NCBI GenBank assembly: GCA_019448385.1
Contig: JAGTXO010000001.1
Coordinates: 1,240,001-1,304,000 of the forward strand
DNA: 64,000 nucleotides
From: Diacronema lutheri
Lineage: Eukaryota; Haptophyta; Pavlovophyceae; Pavlovales; Pavlovaceae
Reading direction: 5' to 3'
A model generated the notes under the pieces. The model was given only the letters and a program-made list of their open reading frames with translations, did no database searches and was not told the origin of the DNA. How positions within the stretch are numbered: the first letter of the stretch is position 1; each line of letters starts with the position of its first letter. Of this stretch, positions 39,897 to 50,827 are shown piece by piece. Made by a program: the position numbers and the translations under genes.

Positions 39897-41511
39897 TCAG
39901 TCGCGGCTCTGCCTTTCGAGCGCCGAGATGGCCTTGTCAAGGATCGTCTTCTTGGCGACGCGAAAATCGAGGATCGTCCTCCGCCGCTCATCCACGGCCG
40001 TCGGGTCGAAGCCTTTGGACGCCTTTGCAGGCCCCGCCTTGCCCTGCTTGCGCCGCGCGGCGAGCTGCGCGAGCTCGGCCACGTCCGCGCCGAGCGTGGT
40101 TGGCATCGCTTGCCGCTCGAGGCGGCACGCAGCGAGAAGCGCATCCGCGGGCGTCAGCTGCCCGCCCAGCGCGTCGCACAGGCGCCGAGTGAGCTCGATG
40201 CTTGGCTCGTCGCATGCGCCCTCGCAGTCTAGGCGGATCCCACGTCGGAGGGCGGCGAGCAGGCCCTCGCGCTCGAGCCTATCCAGCGCGCCGTCCGACA
40301 CGCCGCACGCCGTGTCCACGTGCGAGAGAAAGGCGCTCATGATGTAGGCATCGTGCACGCAGCCCCTCTCGACAAAGCCGTGATACTGCAGCAGCTGGTC
40401 GTTTGAACGCGGCCCGTACGAGATCCGCACCTCGTCGCCCGTGCCGACCTCACGCTCAGCAGTTACGCAAAACGTGTCGGAGAAGACGCGGTACTGCACG
40501 TCACTCGGCACAGTGCCGTCATGGTTGAGCATGTCGATGAGCGGACAGAGCACGTACCGCTTCAGGCCGAGCACGCGCGGCGAGATCACGTCGCGGGCGA
40601 CGATGAAGATCAGGCCCGCCACGGCGCCCGAGAGCGCGTCGCTCCACGAGCCGGCGCCGCTGAGCGGGTACAACACGGCTGGTGCGCGGGAGAAGGCGGC
40701 GCGTGGGCGGGCGCGTCGCCGGGCTGAGCGCCACGCACGCGGCGGCGCGACGCGCACGACGAACGTGGCGCCGGTGGCACGCCGAGCGTTGCGCACTGAG
40801 AAGGGCGATGAAGCCGACGAGGCCGATGCGCTGCTGCGGCGTGCTTCCCTCGTAGGCTCCGCTGAAAGCCCGCGAGCGCACGCAGTGCAGGGCCCACTCG
40901 AGCTGCTTCCTGCTGTAGCCAATGCCGCTCGCATGGACGGCGGCATGGATCTTCGCCCACTCGGCGCGCTGCTCGGCGATGGCGACAGCGAGGTGCGGAT
41001 AGTGGAGGGCCTCAACGTCGTCGGCGCCCCAGCTGTACGGCGTGTCGAATTCCCGGGGCAGCGCAGCGATCCATGGCGCGAGCTTTGACTCGTCGCCGAG
41101 CGCGTGCTGCGCGAGGAGGAGGAGCGCGAGCTGCGTGTACCACTGCGACTCGGCCCAGAGCGGCTTAGGCACCCTCTCAGGTGCTCTTTTGCCGGTCGTC
41201 ACCTCGAGTGCGAGTGAGGCGGGCCAGGTGATGGACTCGTCGCGCGCGGGCAGAGGCCGCGTCGCGCGCAGTCCGCGCAGCCCCGGCGGGAACGTGGCGA
41301 GCTCGACCTTTGAGATCGAGCTCGGCGACTTCTCCGCGACCCAGCGCACAAAGCGCTCGTCGGCTGGGCCCAGCGCCATGCGCGCAGGGTGCGCGTAGAC
41401 CACGCGCCTCGCGGGCGCGCGCAACCCGGCCTGCGCGGCTGATGCGGCGCCAGTGCACGACGCCAGCGCCAGCCGCGTGCAAATGACAATCACGCTGCGC
41501 GTGGCCGCCAT
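39897..41511 (-). CDS. SET-domain methyltransferase, Rubisco LSMT/SETD3-like (498 aa)
   Basis: Exons 41511..40797 and 40678..39897, with a 118-nt phase-1 intron GTGCGC...CCAG. The start gives a hydrophobic leader (MAATRSVIVICTRLALASCT), compatible with an ER/secondary-plastid signal. A split SET domain follows: ISKVELATFPPGLRGLRATR at the N-terminal flank, a long helical insert (residues about 90-250), then PLIDMLNHDGTV and VGTGDEVRISYGPRSNDQLL with the conserved NH and the Tyr of the SET pocket, then LLQYHGFVERGCVHD. The C-terminal helical half resembles the Rubisco-LSMT substrate-binding domain, and total length is right for that family (about 490). It would methylate lysine (or histidine, as in SETD3) on a protein substrate using S-adenosylmethionine. 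The substrate cannot be told from sequence. Head-to-head with CHMP4 across 78 bp. Confidence 0.8.
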
Positions 41512-41589
41512 TTCGCCCCTGCGAGGGAGGAGTTTTGGGCAAGGACAAGCCAGGGAGGCTGCCTCCCGGCCGCGCATCTGGGGCCGCTC

Positions 41590-42815
41590 ATGAACCTCTT
41601 CGGCAAGCGAAAGCCGTCCGGGAGCGCACCGTCGAGCGGCGGGGGTGCTCTGACGAAAGATGCGATTGCTCGGCTGCACGATGCCGAGGAGCAGCTCACC
41701 AAGCGCGAGGAGCACTTGACGCGCAAAGCCGCCCATGAGCTCGCAGAGGCCAAAAAGTTCTCTGCCGACAAGAACAAGCGAGGTGCGGACCGCGAGCGCG
41801 TGGCACGCCGGCAGCACTTGGCCTACCCGCGGCCACGCGCCCGCGCTCCCGCCGCTGCCAGCGCCTGGCCTGTCCTAGGCCACACGCCCGCGGGCGCGCT
41901 CCCGCCGTCAGCATGCCTCAACGCGAGGCGCGCGCGCCCACCCGCGCCCCGCAGCCGCGCTGACTGCGCTGAGAAGGAAGAAGCTGTTCGAAGTGCAGCT
42001 CGAGAAGGTGAGCGCTTCCAAGATGACACTCGAGCAGCAGCGCATGGCGCTCGAGCAGGTCAACATCTCGAAGGTCACCTATGACGCCATCGACCTGGGC
42101 AAGCGCGAGCTCGAACGGCTCAACAAGGAGATGGGCGTCGAGCGGGTCGAGGAGACCATGGACGATCTGCAGGAGCAGATCGAGCTGCAAAACGAGACGG
42201 CAGACGCGCTCGCGCGGCCGCTCAACGCGTTTGGCATTGGCACCGACGAGGTGCACGCGCCCAACGCGCCACACCACCCACCCACCCACCCATGCACCCA
42301 TGCACCCCCCCCCCCCCCCCCCCCCCCACCACCACCACCACCCACCCACCCATCCACCCACCCATCCACCCACCCAACTGTACCGTGTGGCGCCGCGCTG
42401 CGCCCGAGGCGCCGACCTGCTGCGGTTGCCCACGCCCCTCGCACTTCACGCGCGCTACGCTGCTGCGCAGGACGAGCTGCAACGCGAGCTCGAGGAACTG
42501 GAGCAGGGGGTGCTCGACGAGCACATCCTCAAAATCGACGCGACGGTCGAGCAGCCAGCCGCCATGAGCGCGCCCGCCGCGCCGAGCGCAGCCGCGGAGA
42601 GGCCGCTGCCTATGATGCCATCTGCGCCGACGACCAAGGTGCAAGAGACGCAGGAGGTGCGCGCACGCAGCGGCGGCCGGGGAGCGCGTGCTCTCGAGGG
42701 GAGGCGCACCAGCGCGCACAAGCCCGCCTCACCCGACGCGGATGCCGCGGTGCGCGCACGCGCGCACGCGCAGGAGCGTGAATTGCGCGAGCTGGAGGAA
42801 AGCATGGCCATGTGA
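41590..42815 (+). CDS. CHMP4: ESCRT-III subunit CHMP4/Snf7/Vps32 (238 aa)
   Basis: Exons 41590..41782, 41955..42250, 42471..42656 and 42774..42815. Introns of 172, 220 and 117 nt start GTGCGG, GTGCAC and GTGCGC and end GCAG. Joining exons 1 and 2 yields NKRAALTALRRKKLFEVQLE, the classic Snf7 helix-1/2 region. Exons 2-3 join FGIGTDE to DELQRELEELEQGVLDE, the conserved acidic block. The last 13 residues, ERELRELEESMAM, form the MIM1 helix for Vps4. The N-terminus starts MNLFGKRKP, like the membrane-inserting Snf7 N-terminus. It polymerises on membranes for multivesicular-body formation, cytokinesis and repair. Length is slightly above human CHMP4B (about 224). Intron 2 contains a long C run and CCCA repeats. 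Confidence 0.92.
42273..42378 (+). repeat. CCCA/CCATC microsatellite and 23-base C run inside CHMP4 intron 2
   Basis: The intron holds degenerate ACCC units, a run of C at 42305..42327, then CCA triplets and CCCAT/CCCA units. The transcript stretch is almost free of G. Its length is probably polymorphic and may be assembly-sensitive. Confidence 0.85.
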
Positions 42816-43085
42816 GCCCGCCTCCTGTGCTCGCGCGGCCTGACGGCTGGGTGCAAGCAGAAGCAGGCGGAAGAGCGGCAGCCTCGCTCGTCTGCTTTTG
42901 TCCTTGACGGGCCCGACCCACACTTGCCGTTCGCGACAGAAAAACGCGGAGGGCAAAACCGAAACAGCCACGTCTGGCTTGGAGGTGCCGGCCGGGCTGG
43001 ACTGCCTCTGGGCTCTGTCCCACTGAAGTCTTGTCCCACCCGCGCACGGTTCGAGGTCGGAGCGTGCTTTTTGCCGCGCCGAATA

Positions 43086-44735
43086 ATGTCAAGGAGACGG
43101 GAGGCCGTGGTCCTCCTGGTTGGGGCGCTCACCGGCCGTGGGGCGTGGGGTGAGGTGCACCATGGCCTCGTCTTTGACGCGGGATCGAGTGGTACGCGCA
43201 TCCATGTGTACACGTGGAACAGCGGGGGCAGCCACGGCAACTTTGAGCTCGTCTCCGACGACCTGCTCAAGATCAAACCGGGTGCGAACGCGCGCGCGCG
43301 CGCTGCGCACGCGTCGCGCCTGGTCGGGCGCGATGCTCACGCGCGCGCCGAGCGCGCGCTCGCTTCCGTCACCCAGGCCTCTCTGCGTTCAAGAGCGCGC
43401 CCGAGACCGCGGGCGAGTCGCTCACGCCGCTGCTCACGTACGCGTTCGAGCACATCGCAGAGGACAAGCGCAAGGACGCGCCCGCCTACCTGATGGCGAC
43501 TGCTGGGCTGAGGCTGGTTGGCGAGGAGAAGAAGGATCAGATCCTTCAGTCCGTCTGCGGCAAGCTGGATGAATCGCCATTCATCTTCAATTGCGCGTGG
43601 GCAACGCTGCTTTCCGGGTACGACGAGGGCCTGTACGGCTGGGTCACGGTCAACTACCTGATGAAGGCGATGCAGAGCGCCAAGCAGAAGACGTACGGCA
43701 CCATCGATCTGGGCGGCGGGTCGGTGCAGATCGTCTTTGAGCCCAAGTCGGGCGCGTCCCTCCCCGCGCCCTACCTCGCAACCGTGCCACTGCCGGGCGG
43801 CGAGAAGCGCGTGTACGTGCGGAGCCACCTCGGCTACGGGCTCGACGAGGCGCGCCGTTCGATTGCGGCGGTCGTCGCGAAGTCGGGCAAGATGGTGCAC
43901 CCTTGCTTGCCGTCTGGTACGGCGCGCCGAGCGCAACTTGACCAGCGCCGCACGCCTGCCTCGCTGAAGGCGAGCGCTGCTGAGCGCTTTACGCGGCCCA
44001 TCGCGCGCGCCCGGCGCGCCGCGCTCGCGTGCGCGCGCAGGCTACATCGGGCCCGTGGTGACGACGGGTGGTGGGGCGGTGGAGATGAAGGGGAGCGGCA
44101 ATTACGCGGCGTGCGTGCAGCTCATCGAGAGCATCTTCCCAAAGGCCGAATGCCCGCTCGCGCCCTGCTCTATCCAGGGCTCCTACCAACCCGAGCTCAA
44201 CGGCGAGTTCATCGGTTTCAGCTACATGTACGATCGCACCAAGCAGATCGGTTTGCTCGACGACGACCCGCAGGTGTACGGCGAGCAAAAGATGGACATC
44301 GCGCAGATCAAGCAGGGTGCCGAGCGCCTGTGCGCGCTCAAGTCGGACGCGATCACTCGCAAGTTTGACAAGCACCCCGAGGCAGACAAGGCGCAGAACT
44401 TTTGCGGCGACGTTGTCTTCATCGCCGCGCTCATCGAGCACGGCTTCGGCTTTGCGCCGTCGACAGTCTTCACGATGACCAACAAGATCAACTCGATTGA
44501 GATCGTCTGGACGCTCGGCGCGATCATCGCCAAGGTGAACGAGGGCATGCGCTCTGGCGGCTCGTTTGCGCTCTACGCGATCACAGCGCTCGCGGCCGTC
44601 GCGCTCTGCTTTGTCGTCTGCTTCAGACGATCGCTCTTCGGCGGGTATGGGCTGCTCCCCTTCCGGTATTGCGCGCACCCGTCCGTGCCGCGCGCCTCGA
44701 CGCCCCACCTGCAGGACGGGCGTGCGATCTCCTGA
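43086..44735 (+). CDS. GDA1/CD39-family nucleoside di/triphosphatase (apyrase), 476 aa
   Basis: Exons 43086..43281, 43377..43916 and 44041..44735, both introns phase 1 (95 nt GTGCGA...CCAG and 124 nt GTACGG...GCAG). An N-terminal hydrophobic segment (VVLLVGALTGRGAW) is followed at residue about 31 by apyrase conserved region 1, DAGSSGTRIHVY. Further family signatures are YLMATAGLRLV, WATLLSGYDEGLYGWVTVNY (general ENTPD pattern), and GTIDLGGGSVQIVF with the phosphate-binding GGGS. Cysteines in the middle of the chain are probably disulfide-bonded. A C-terminal transmembrane segment (FALYAITALAAVALCFVVCF) precedes a short basic/Pro tail, so both ends are membrane-anchored as in CD39. It hydrolyses nucleoside di- or triphosphates on the cell surface or in the Golgi lumen, with divalent metal. 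Which location cannot be decided here. Confidence 0.92.
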
Positions 44736-44952
44736 GATCAGCGAGCGCCCCTCCGCTGTTGCCCAGGTAGGCGGCACCAAGGCGGCCGAGCATCAGCGTA
44801 CACCTACCGGCGCTACTGACTGCCCCTAGAGGCCCAGTAAATGCGGTTGAGGATGCACCCGTCACGACATTCCGCCGTCGCAGCACGAAGGAGCAGCGAG
44901 GCGCCGTCATCCGTAGACAGCCTGCGACGCTCCCAGCAGCCGCCTCAAGCGT

Positions 44953-45204
44953 CTAGTAGCGGTGGTGCAGCGACTGGTGGTGGAAGTAGCTGTCCGCCCA
45001 CCAAACGAGGCCCATGCCGCATACGACGGCCGGGCCGATGTCACGGAGGTAGTCGCCGCCGTCACGGACGAAGCCCTTCTTGATCTCGTCAAAGAAGCCG
45101 TTCATCACCTTCTGCTCGTACGGCGACGTCGTGTACACCGTCCAGCGCGCGTTGCCCGGCGCGCCCCCCGACGCGAAGCGACGAGTGATCTGGCGCAGCA
45201 GCAT
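44953..45204 (-). CDS. QCR8: Mitochondrial complex III subunit 8 (QCR8/UQCRQ-like), 83 aa
   Basis: Single-exon small protein, ATG at 45204. A short basic N-terminus (MLLRQITRRFAS) fits a mitochondrial protein. The core WTVYTTSPYEQKVMNGFFDE carries the S-P-[FY]-E-Q motif of the family, followed by a basic helix and one transmembrane helix (IGPAVVCGMGLVWWAD), then a His-rich end (FHHQSLHHRY). Size (about 80-95 aa) and order match QCR8, a single-span subunit of ubiquinol-cytochrome c reductase in the inner membrane. The assignment rests on motif memory, not an alignment. It lies 3' to the phosphatase gene on the same strand. Confidence 0.75.
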   Translation of the reverse strand: MLLRQITRRFASGGAPGNARWTVYTTSPYEQKVMNGFFDEIKKGFVRDGGDYLRDIGPAVVCGMGLVWWADSYFHHQSLHHRY

Positions 45205-45323
45205 GGCCTCGCTTCGGGATAGTAGACAGGCCCAGGAGGCCGCAAATTGAAAGGAGGCGCGTCCTCATTTTTTCCCGGACGGATAGTCGGATGCTGATTG
45301 CTGGCGCTGCCAATCACATCACT

Positions 45324-45341
45324 CGCGCGCGCGCGCGCGCG
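45324..45341. repeat. CG dinucleotide run
   Basis: Nine uninterrupted CG dinucleotides lie just past the phosphatase stop codon. Such alternating runs can form Z-DNA; no function is implied. Confidence 0.7.
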
Positions 45342-45345
45342 GCGC

Positions 45346-46260
45346 TCACATCGCCATGAGCTCAGGCCCACCGCTGTCGCTCTCCGCCGTCCGGCCGGCG
45401 GCCGCCGCCGCGCGGTGCCACTCCTTCCAGTCCTGCAGCGCCATCAAGATGCCGAGATTTGGGTCGCACTTCTGGTGCAGCGAGCGCAGCTCATCCATCG
45501 CGGCGCTGAGCTCGAGGTCCTCGGTGACCATCAGGTAGGCGAGCATCACGCCGCATGAGCGCGAAATGCCCTCGCGGCAGTGCACGAGCACGGAGGTGTC
45601 GTCCGTCCCGCCCTTGAGGAAGCCGTCGATGAACCGGACCGCCTTGAGCAGCTGCTCGTGCAGCTCGTCGCCGTTGATCGCCACGTCGTCGCGCAGGCCG
45701 AGGCTAAGGTACACAGGCGAGTCGGGCTCGCCGCGAAAGTGCTCGGCCGTCCGGCCGCAGTTGAGCACGTGCGACACGTTGTGCGCGTGCAGCAGCTCAC
45801 GCGAGCGCGCGGCAATGTCGTTGCCGAGCAGGATCCGCGGCCGCACGCGCGTCATGTTGCGCCGAGGCGGGGCGGCGGGCGCTCCGACGGCGCGGCGCGG
45901 CGTGGTCATTGGCGGCGTGCTGCGCGGCGAATCGTCGCGCGGCGAGCCATACCGCGGCGAGCCCGGGAGCGCGAGCGGCGACGGCAGCTGCAAGCGCCAC
46001 GGCGCCGGCCTCGCGCCAATCGCCGCGGAGTCGGGCCTCGGCGAGAGCCGAGGAGACATAACTCGCGGCGAGAGGCGCGGCGAGTTGGTCGACGTCGCAC
46101 GGCCGAGGGATGGCGAGTGCACCGCCGATGGCGAGTTGCCCCAACGCCGCGCCGCCGCGAGGCTCGGCACGGACGGCCGCTCGTCGGCGGGCGAAAGACT
46201 TGGCGACATGGTGGACGGCCTGGTCACGACGGCGATGTCGGCAAACGGGTGCTGGAGCAT
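45346..46260 (-). CDS. Dual-specificity protein phosphatase (304 aa)
   Basis: Single exon. The N-terminal 130 residues are Ser/Pro/Arg-rich with many SPR/SP steps (RLSPRVMSPRLSPRP), likely phosphorylated and disordered. The catalytic domain (about 135-280) begins ILLGNDIAARSRELLHAHNV and NVSHVLNCG, continues with YLSLGLRDDVAI (the general-acid Asp region), and contains VLVHCREGISRS, the HC-x5-R active site with the Cys nucleophile, then GVMLAYLMVTEDLELSAAM. The pattern is that of atypical or MAPK-phosphatase-like DSPs. It removes phosphate from Ser/Thr and Tyr, probably of kinases. No rhodanese-like MAPK-binding domain is present. A later in-frame Met (about residue 18) is an alternative start. 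Divergent with the SUMO ligase gene. Confidence 0.88.
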   Translation of the reverse strand: MLQHPFADIAVVTRPSTMSPSLSPADERPSVPSLAAARRWGNSPSAVHSPSLGRATSTNSPRLSPRVMSPRLSPRPDSAAIGARPAPWRLQLPSPLALPGSPRYGSPRDDSPRSTPPMTTPRRAVGAPAAPPRRNMTRVRPRILLGNDIAARSRELLHAHNVSHVLNCGRTAEHFRGEPDSPVYLSLGLRDDVAINGDELHEQLLKAVRFIDGFLKGGTDDTSVLVHCREGISRSCGVMLAYLMVTEDLELSAAMDELRSLHQKCDPNLGILMALQDWKEWHRAAAAAGRTAESDSGGPELMAM

Positions 46261-46435
46261 GCGACGAGCGCTGCCCGTGCACGCTCGCGCCTGCGCAGAG
46301 ACCGGAGCTGGACGGGCTCGCGCGGCTGTCCAGCAGTTGTGGCCCGGTCAGGCTCTCGGGCTCTTTCCTGTTTTCTTTCCACAGCACCTCCCGCAGCAGG
46401 GCCAAGGGCGAGTGTGTGGACACGTCCCTCTCGAA

Positions 46436-48636
46436 ATGCAGCAGGGCGAGGGGCAACGCGCGCCGGAGAAGCCGGAGGTGCGCGCGTCGCTCGAGCGCCT
46501 CAAAGTATCGCAGCTCAAGGAGCTACTCACAGAGCTCGGCCTCGTCAAGTACGGGCGCAAGCTTGAGTTGCTTGAGCGCATCGTGGTGTATTGCTCGGAG
46601 GACAACGCGGCGCGCGCGACGCGCGTGGGGCAGCTGGTCAAGAGCCTGCTCGGCGCAAGCGCCGGTGCAAGCGCCGGCCGCATTTCTCCTTCACGAGCCG
46701 TTCCTATGACCGGGCATGCGCTGCAGCCGCCTTCCGTCCGGCACGAAAGCGCGGCTGCGCCCCCCGCGCCGGCGCATGTGGTCAGGTGCGTGTGCAACAA
46801 TGCCTCGTGGCTCACGGCCACGAACGTGCGCTGCGGCGAGTGCGGGTGCGCTCAGCACGGCGCTTGCATGAGGATTCCTTCGCACGATGCTGCCGCCGCC
46901 GCTGCGCACGTGTGCGAGGTCTGCCGGCTACGCGAAGTCGACCCGGGCACCGAGCCGCTCGGCGAGCCGCGCCGGCTATCGCTCGCCTTTTACCACGCGG
47001 ACGTGCCGATGCCGACGAGCAACCGACGGGCGCAGGGCACGGTGCGGCTGACGAGTGAGGAGATCGACCTTCTCATGTGCGACACGAGAGTCCAGCTCCG
47101 CATGTACGCCCTCGACCTCCGCCCGCCGGCGCCGTTCCACCGGTGGCCGGTCGCGTTGCACGTGACGTGGAACGGGGTTGACGTGGACACGCGCGTCCCG
47201 GCGCCGACGTGGGACCACATGACGTTCAGATACAAGGTGCGGCAGGTGGACGAGGTCTGCATCATCTCTGCGCAGCATGGCCTGCGCCTCTTACCCGTCA
47301 ACCAGCTCGTGTGCAACGCGGTTGTGCAAAGCAGCGTCTTGCTCGTTGTCCAACTCGTACGCATCCGCTCCGCCGCGCAGATTGCCACAAAGGTTCTCGC
47401 GACAAACAGCGCGGTGGACGAGCAGGTACGGGCGTTTGAGGCGTCGCGCGCGTGGTTCCTCTCGCGTTGCTTCCCCGACCAGCACGACGACGACCTCGTC
47501 CAGACAGCCGTCAACCTGACTTTGCGCTGCCCGCTCGCACTCACTCGATTACAGCACCCCGTACGATCGAAGCACTGCACGCACACGACGTGCTTTGATC
47601 TGAACGCGCACCTCAGCTCGCAGCTTGTGGTGCGCGGGGCGCGCGCGCCACCCTGCGCGTGAGCACGCGCCCAGCTTGCCAAGCCCGCCCGCCAACTGCC
47701 GGGCGAGCGCGCGCGGGCTCAGGCGAAGGTGTCGCTCGCCCCACCGCCCACCTTGTCCCGTGTGCGGCGCAGAGCAAGTGCGCGCGCTGGGCCTGCCCGC
47801 TTTGCGGCAAGTCGGCACGCCCGAGCGAGCTGCAGCTCGACCTCTTTGTGAAGTCCATCCTCGAGGCATCGAGCAAGGAGGGAGACACAGAGGTGCGGCT
47901 CGCGGTTGCGCGCGCGTGCGCACAGCGCTCGGGCTGGGGCGCGCGCGAGCCGATCACTCGATCCCCGCGCGGTTGCTGTCGCCCGCGAAAACAGGTGGAG
48001 CTTCACGCCGACGGCTCGTTCAAACCGCCTCGCCAGCTCGCCGATGAGACAGAGCGTGCCAAGCGGCAACGGTTGAGCGGCGGGGGCGCGGCTGCAAAGC
48101 TGCCGGCGGACCATGTTGTCCACGACCTTGCCTGTGGCGATTACACGACACCTCCTTTGCAACTGTTGAGGCGGCAGCTCGCGGAGGCGCCATGCTCGTC
48201 GTGCGTTGCGAGCTCCACGGGCACGCCGCCAGACGCTGCGGCAGCGCCGGCATGTGCTGTTGGCCAAGCGCGCGCGGACGTAGTGCAGCGCGACATGGCG
48301 GGCGTCCCGCATGACGCATGCGCAACGGCTGCGCTGCCGGAGAGCGCGGGCACGAGCGCAGAGGCGAGCTGCGCGCTCGTCAACATCCGTGAGCTCTTCC
48401 TCTCTCTCGAGGAGGACTTCGCAAACGCAAACGAGCAGGCGCGCGCTCTGCTCGGGACGCAACCCGATCGGCAGACACCCGCCGTGCCCGCGCACCTCCG
48501 CGCGCCGCCTATTCCGGGGTCCGCAGCGGCGTGTGTGAGTGCACCCGTACCGCCGCCAATGCTCGCACCACAGCCAGCGCACATGCGCTGCTTGGCGCCA
48601 GGCGCGGCGGTGGACAACCCGATTTGCCTCGACTGA
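46436..48636 (+). CDS. SIZ/PIAS-type SUMO E3 ligase (about 650 aa)
   Basis: Exons 46436..47629, 47773..47892 and 47995..48636, introns 143 and 102 nt, GTGCGC/GTGCGG donors, AG acceptors, phase 0. Domains: a SAP motif at about residues 18-52 (LERLKVSQLKELLTELGL) for DNA binding; a PHD finger at about 118-165 (CVCNNASWLT...CGECGCAQHGAC...CEVC), the hallmark of the plant/algal SIZ1 type; a PINIT-like region (about 180-330); and an SP-RING (about 365-430) whose halves, KHCTHTTCFDLNAHL and CARWACPLCGKSARP, are joined by removing intron 1. A second junction gives EGDTE-VELHADGSFKPP, typical of the segment after the SP-RING. It transfers SUMO from Ubc9 to nuclear targets. I chose the ATG at 46436. 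An upstream in-frame ATG at 46235 would overlap the divergent phosphatase gene. Confidence 0.88.
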
Positions 48637-48675
48637 CGCGGGTCGGCCACGTAGTCTCACGTCGGGGAGCGGTGG

Positions 48676-50716
48676 TCAAAAGCCCAGCACGCTGATCCGA
48701 AATCCGTCTGAGAACGAGTCACTGTGCCCCTCAAACATGTGCACAACCTCGAAGCAGGCAAGCACCTCCTCCCATGTCACATGCGCGGCCCGCTCGCGCA
48801 GCTTGTGCTCGGCCGTGCGATGAGCGTCGTCCTCATGCTCGAGAAGCCGCTTGAGCTGCGCCAGAGCGCAGCGCATCGGCGCGAAGATTTCGCGCGCGGC
48901 GTGAGGGCGCAAGCAAAGCATCCCGCCTGCGCCGTCGCGCCACGCCGAGCGGGACGCGCGCGGGCCGCACGCCGCGGCGCACTGCGCGCGGCGCGCACGT
49001 GCGGGTCCTGTACGCACGCGTTGACGAAGGCATTCCTGGGCACGCGCCCGTCCTCTCCGGCGAATGTCAGGAACATTGTGGCGAGGCTTACCTACGCGCG
49101 GGCGGGCGGGCGGGCAACGCAGCGCGGCGCGTCGATGCCAACAGCGCGATGGGTCCGTGCGCGCCCGCGCAAAGGACGCCTCGAAGCGCGCGCGGCCGCA
49201 GCCGCTCAGGCGCGCGCGAGCCTGCACAGCAGAGCGTCGGCGGCTGCCGCGCGCTGACCTGGTCTGTAACATCGAGGCCGTGCACGTCGTCGCGCACAAG
49301 GGCCATCGCCCGCTCGGCGAGGTGGCCCTCGACGCGCGTCGCAATCTCGAGCATCCTCGGGTCCGCGTGCTCTGCGGTGTGCTCGGTGACCGCGTCGAGC
49401 ACGCTGAGCTGCTCCTGCTCGTCGTGCCTCTGACTGGCGCCAGTCAGCCAATCAGAAAGATCAATCGCCTTGAAGTAAATCGACGAGAGGATGGGCCAAG
49501 GCCGCCGCCCCTTGAGCGTGCGCCGTATGGTTGGCGCGGTCGGCACCGTCACATCCCACACGAGGATGTCGCGGTCGTGCCCGGCGGAGGCAAGCATTGA
49601 GCCCGTAGGGTCGAACGCGACGGTCTCGACCCAGTCGGTGTGGCCGAGGAGCCTCGACAGTTGCGTGCCGTTGGCCGTGTCCCACAACAAGACGAGGTTG
49701 TCCGCCCCGCAGCTCGCCAGCATGTGGTCGCGCGGCGCGAACGCGACCGCGAGCACCCACGACTCGTGCGCGCGCAGCGTGTGCAGCACTTTGCCCTCCT
49801 CCGCATCCCACACGAGCACAAGGTGGTCGCCACCGCCGGTAGCGACTAGCTGCCCCTTCTCGCCGTACTCGGCGCCCGAGACGAAGCTGGTGTGCTGCTC
49901 GAGCACCATGTTGAGGTGCCCGTCGGACACGCGCCAGATCTTCGCCGTCCCGTCGTAGGACGCTGAGAGGATCATCATCCCGTCGGGCGAGAACCGGACG
50001 CTCGTCACGCCGTCGGTGTGGCCCTCAAACGTCTGGTAGCACTCACCGTCCGAGACGCGCCAGAGCGTCACCTTGTTGTCCGAGCCGCCCACGCAAATCC
50101 ACGAGTCCTCAGGCGAGAAGTCGATGGAAAGCACCGGCCCCTTAAACCGCACGGCCTCCTTGTCGGCCGAGCTCGGCGCATGCTTGCCGAGCATGCCGCG
50201 CTCCTCGGGCCGAAGCAACCGCAGCGTCGCCAGGTCGATCACGCGCACGATCTGCGCGGAGAAGGCAGGGGCAAAAGTTGGGCATCGCACACGCTGGGCT
50301 GATGGCACGTACGTGCATGTGCGTCGTGGCGGCCAGCCCAGCTGGCTGCGCGCCGCGCGCACGCCACACCTGGTCCGCGCACGCGCATGCGACGAGCGAC
50401 CCGGTATGCGAGATGCTGACCGAGTAGATCCAGCCATCCGTCTTGTGAAATGTGCTCACGCACTCCGCCGGCTGCGATTCAGGCGTTGCAACGTCCCACA
50501 ATTTCAGCCTCTGCGCGCGCGCGACGGCGGGCGGGCGGGCGGACGTGCGCTTGAGGACAGGACGAGCGGGTGCTCGCGCGCTACACCGCCACGGCTCGAG
50601 CGTGGACGCACCTGGTCGGCGCCGCAGGTCGCCAGCAGGCGGCTTGAGGGGTGGAAGCAGAGGCGTAAGACGGCGCCCGTGTGGCCGCCGCGGTCGTACA
50701 CTCGCCGTGAGAGCAT
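48676..50716 (-). CDS. WD40-repeat protein (503 aa)
   Basis: Exons 50716..50612, 50510..50370, 50251..49259, 49091..48999 and 48855..48676, all phase 0, introns 101-167 nt, donors GTGCGT, GTGTGG, GTCAGC and GTGCGC. The first two introns each follow ADQ at the end of a WD blade, a neat repeat-boundary position. At least seven WD units are visible, for example GHTGAVLRLCFHPSSRLLAT, RLKLWDVATPE, GHTDGVTSVRFSPDGMMILS, AKIWRVSDG, LLWDTANG, GHTDWVETVAFDPTGSMLAS and ILVWDVTV. After the propeller, about 180 residues form a separate, mostly helical C-terminal part (VTWEEVLACFEVVHMFEGHS) that I do not recognise. The start is the first ATG of the first blade; an upstream exon cannot be excluded. The partner or complex is unknown. 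The stop is 39 bp from the convergent SUMO ligase stop. Confidence 0.8.
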
Positions 50717-50827
50717 GCGCTGTCCGCTGCGCGCCACCTACAACCTTGAGCCCATGGTACCCATACTCATTTTTTCCGTTCGGTCACTCACGGTCACAAA
50801 AAAAATTATTGTCACGACTCACACGAG

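Noticed and set aside
48856-48982. Alternative 56-nt intron in the WD40 gene using a donor at 48982
   Set aside because: Phase works, but the intron would be far shorter than all others. The 143-nt GTGCGC...GCGCAG intron fits the local pattern better.
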